A DNA stretch of 6,756 nucleotides. Origin: Verrucomicrobiia bacterium (GTDB taxonomy: Bacteria > Verrucomicrobiota > Verrucomicrobiia > Verrucomicrobiales > Akkermansiaceae). Of this stretch, positions 6,025 to 6,756 are shown piece after piece (within the stretch, counting starts at the first letter, position 1; each line of letters starts with the position of its first letter). The notes under the pieces were generated by a model, which saw only the letters and a list, made by a program, of their open reading frames with translations, had not been told where the DNA came from and did no database searches. Made by a program: the position numbers and the translations under genes. The stretch covers positions 1 through 6,756 of the forward strand of contig CANHKJ010000175.1 of assembly GCA_947460915.1 (NCBI GenBank), written 5' to 3'.

Positions 6025-6050
6025 TGTCCAACTCACAGGGGGGCACTACA
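6025..6050 (+). repeat. Terminal inverted repeat (right end) of the IS3 remnant
   Basis: The plus strand runs from TGTCCAACTCAC to GGGGCACTACA at 6050. Its complement has the TGCCCCC and GTTGGACA blocks typical of IS3-family ends and terminates in TGTAG. No partner left end is in the window, so the target duplication cannot be defined. Confidence 0.5.
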
Positions 6051-6095
6051 GGACGCTATCGGCTTGATGACCCGAAGTTAGAGCTAGTAATCTAT

Positions 6096-6503
6096 TCAAG
6101 GAAGGTCATTAAAGGTTCTTGTTTCTGGATATGAGTCAGTCTCCCATGGAGCGATAAGTAATTTACTGCCCTTAGACCAACAATACACGAAATTAATCTG
6201 ACCACCGGTCTTGCTAATCCAATGACCTTTGACACCTAACCACGGACCTCTAGTATCAGATGTAATTTTATGAACTCCTTCGATAAATATAGTCTCACCA
6301 ACCAGAATATTGTGAGCTGGATTTGATGAAATCCCTTCGTCTACTATTAGCTGGTGAGATACGTTTCCAAATATTTTATTGTCACTTGATACATTAAAAA
6401 GCGAGCATGATCTTAATATTTTTACGTGAGTTCCGCTCATTTTTGATTTCAAAGGTAGCGTTTTGTTGCATGAACTAAATAATACAATTAAAATCACAGC
6501 CAT
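6096..6503 (-). CDS. Small putative lipoprotein, unknown function, possibly 5'-truncated
   Basis: A 135-residue product I do not recognise. From the first ATG the N-terminus is MAVILIVLFSSCNK: a hydrophobic run and a lipobox-like LFSSC with Cys12, pointing to a lipid-anchored envelope protein. With this start the signal has only 11 residues before the Cys and no positive charge, too short for a normal lipoprotein signal. The frame stays open for 16 more codons upstream (NFFNSSKYPYG directly before Met1, including a Lys) but offers no ATG, GTG or TTG before an in-frame TAA, so the native start may have been lost. The rest (for example VGETIFIEGVHKI, WLGVKGHWISKTGGQINFVYCW) looks like a small beta-rich secreted domain. 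G+C is about 37% by hand count over 6121-6480, far below the other genes, which suggests transfer. It lies between an IS3 scar and an IS4 transposase. No Shine-Dalgarno is visible. Confidence 0.6.
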   Translation of the reverse strand: MAVILIVLFSSCNKTLPLKSKMSGTHVKILRSCSLFNVSSDNKIFGNVSHQLIVDEGISSNPAHNILVGETIFIEGVHKITSDTRGPWLGVKGHWISKTGGQINFVYCWSKGSKLLIAPWETDSYPETRTFNDLP

Positions 6504-6556
6504 CCCATAGGGATATTTTGAGGAATTAAAAAAGTTGGCTGGAGTTGTATTTTAAT

Positions 6557-6574
6557 CCCTGCCACTCGGTAGGG
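6557..6574 (+). promoter_or_regulatory. Hairpin masking the RBS of the IS4 transposase
   Basis: CCCTGCC (6557-6563) pairs with GGTAGGG (6568-6574) across a 4-nt ACTC loop, giving seven pairs including one G-U. The AGGGG (6571-6575) that would serve as Shine-Dalgarno, ending four bases before the ATG at 6580, lies almost wholly in the 3' arm. Transposase mRNAs of several IS elements hide their start in this way so that transcripts entering from outside do not raise transposition. That role is inferred here. Confidence 0.45.
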
Positions 6575-6579
6575 GTGTA

Positions 6580-6756
6580 ATGAAAAATACCAAACCAGCC
6601 GCCGCCAACGTAATCGCACTCAAGCTGATACTCAACCTCATTCCTCTGGGAATGATCCATCGAATCGCTAACGAAACGGGGATCGGAAAAAGGTCACGCA
6701 CTTTTTCTGTTGTCAGTCACCTCACGGCAATGCTTTTTGCCCAACTCTCGCGCGCC
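6580..6756 (+). CDS. IS4-family transposase (DUF4372-type N-terminus), 3' part outside the window
   Basis: The ATG at 6580 opens a frame that runs to the right edge (59 codons). The product has the N-terminal pattern of IS4-family transposases carrying the DUF4372 domain: LKLILNLIPLGMIHRIANET (14-33), then GIGKRSRTFSVVSHLTAMLFAQLSRA (34-59), corresponding to the family's L-LIP...A-E-...R-F-...H---ML-AQL-R. This domain precedes the DDE catalytic core, which would lie beyond the edge, so activity cannot be judged. AGGGG lies four bases upstream of the ATG. It is the only intact-looking plus-strand gene start in the window. The left end of the element is not certain, but should lie between about 6480 and 6550, close to or inside the 5' end of the lipoprotein gene. 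Confidence 0.85.
   Translation, partial: MKNTKPAAANVIALKLILNLIPLGMIHRIANETGIGKRSRTFSVVSHLTAMLFAQLSRA

Larger units (their letters stand above)
5942..6050 (+). mobile_element. 3'-end remnant of an IS3-family insertion sequence
   Basis: Two independent signs agree. First, 5942-6010 encodes a typical IS3 OrfB C-terminal end followed by a stop. Second, 40 nt after that stop lies a 26-bp sequence (6025-6050) that, read on the minus strand, begins TGTAGTGCCCCCC and ends GAGTTGGACA, the pattern of IS3-family terminal inverted repeats (TG...TGCCCCC...GTTGGACA). Spacing and orientation are those of a right end. The rest of the element (about 1.1 kb expected) is absent because fhs lies directly to the left. 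Recognition is from memory of the family, not from a search. Confidence 0.6.
5785..6095. other. 311-bp intergenic region: fhs promoter side plus an IS3 scar
   Basis: The left part (5785-5850) holds the candidate fhs promoter. 5851-5941 shows nothing I recognise apart from a T-rich run near 5921-5927. 5942-6050 is the decayed end of an IS3-family element. 6051-6095 lies just downstream of the lipoprotein stop codon and has no clear terminator, only a distant TGACC/GGTCA pair. Confidence 0.6.

Noticed and set aside
1..6756. CRISPR array, tRNA/rRNA gene, toxin-antitoxin pair or known defence system
   Set aside because: No regularly spaced repeats, cloverleaf-like sequence or paired small genes were seen. 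The accessory part is limited to the IS remnants and one lipoprotein gene.

Overview
The window looks like a chromosome segment of a Verrucomicrobiota (or other PVC-group) bacterium. This is an inference from gene content: a secreted PL1-type pectate lyase-like protein and a secreted DUF1080 (3-keto-disaccharide hydrolase) protein beside housekeeping genes, an IS4-family transposase of the DUF4372 type, and weak or absent Shine-Dalgarno sequences. All intact genes lie on the minus strand. Only the two transposase-derived sequences, at 5942-6050 and 6580 to the right edge, read on the plus strand.

Layout, left to right. 1-575: 5' part of a secreted pectate lyase-like gene, cut by the left edge. 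576-919: a gene-free stretch rich in perfect inverted repeats. 920-1546: secreted DUF1080 protein. 1637-2233: lipB. 2263-2766: ruvC. 2789-3982: rhlE-type DEAD-box RNA helicase. 4099-5784: fhs (formate-tetrahydrofolate ligase). 5785-6095: spacer holding a candidate fhs promoter and a decayed 3' end of an IS3-family element (transposase C-terminus plus terminal inverted repeat). 6096-6503: AT-rich small lipoprotein gene whose N-terminus looks incomplete. 6580-6756: start of an IS4-family transposase, cut by the right edge, preceded by a hairpin that covers its ribosome binding site.

How the genes relate. rhlE, ruvC and lipB are spaced 22 and 29 nt apart and probably form one transcript read rhlE to ruvC to lipB. 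They serve RNA remodelling, Holliday junction resolution and lipoate attachment, so they are grouped housekeeping genes, not one pathway. fhs feeds one-carbon metabolism and appears to have its own promoter. The two secreted carbohydrate-active proteins at the left suggest use of plant or algal polysaccharide. The right-hand 0.8 kb is an accessory patch: an IS3 scar, a low-GC lipoprotein gene and an IS4 element.

No CRISPR array, tRNA, rRNA or recognisable defence system is visible. The points most worth a second look are the inverted-repeat block at 606-829, the lipoprotein gene apparently beheaded next to the IS4 element, the IS3 scar, and the RBS-masking hairpin of the IS4 transposase.
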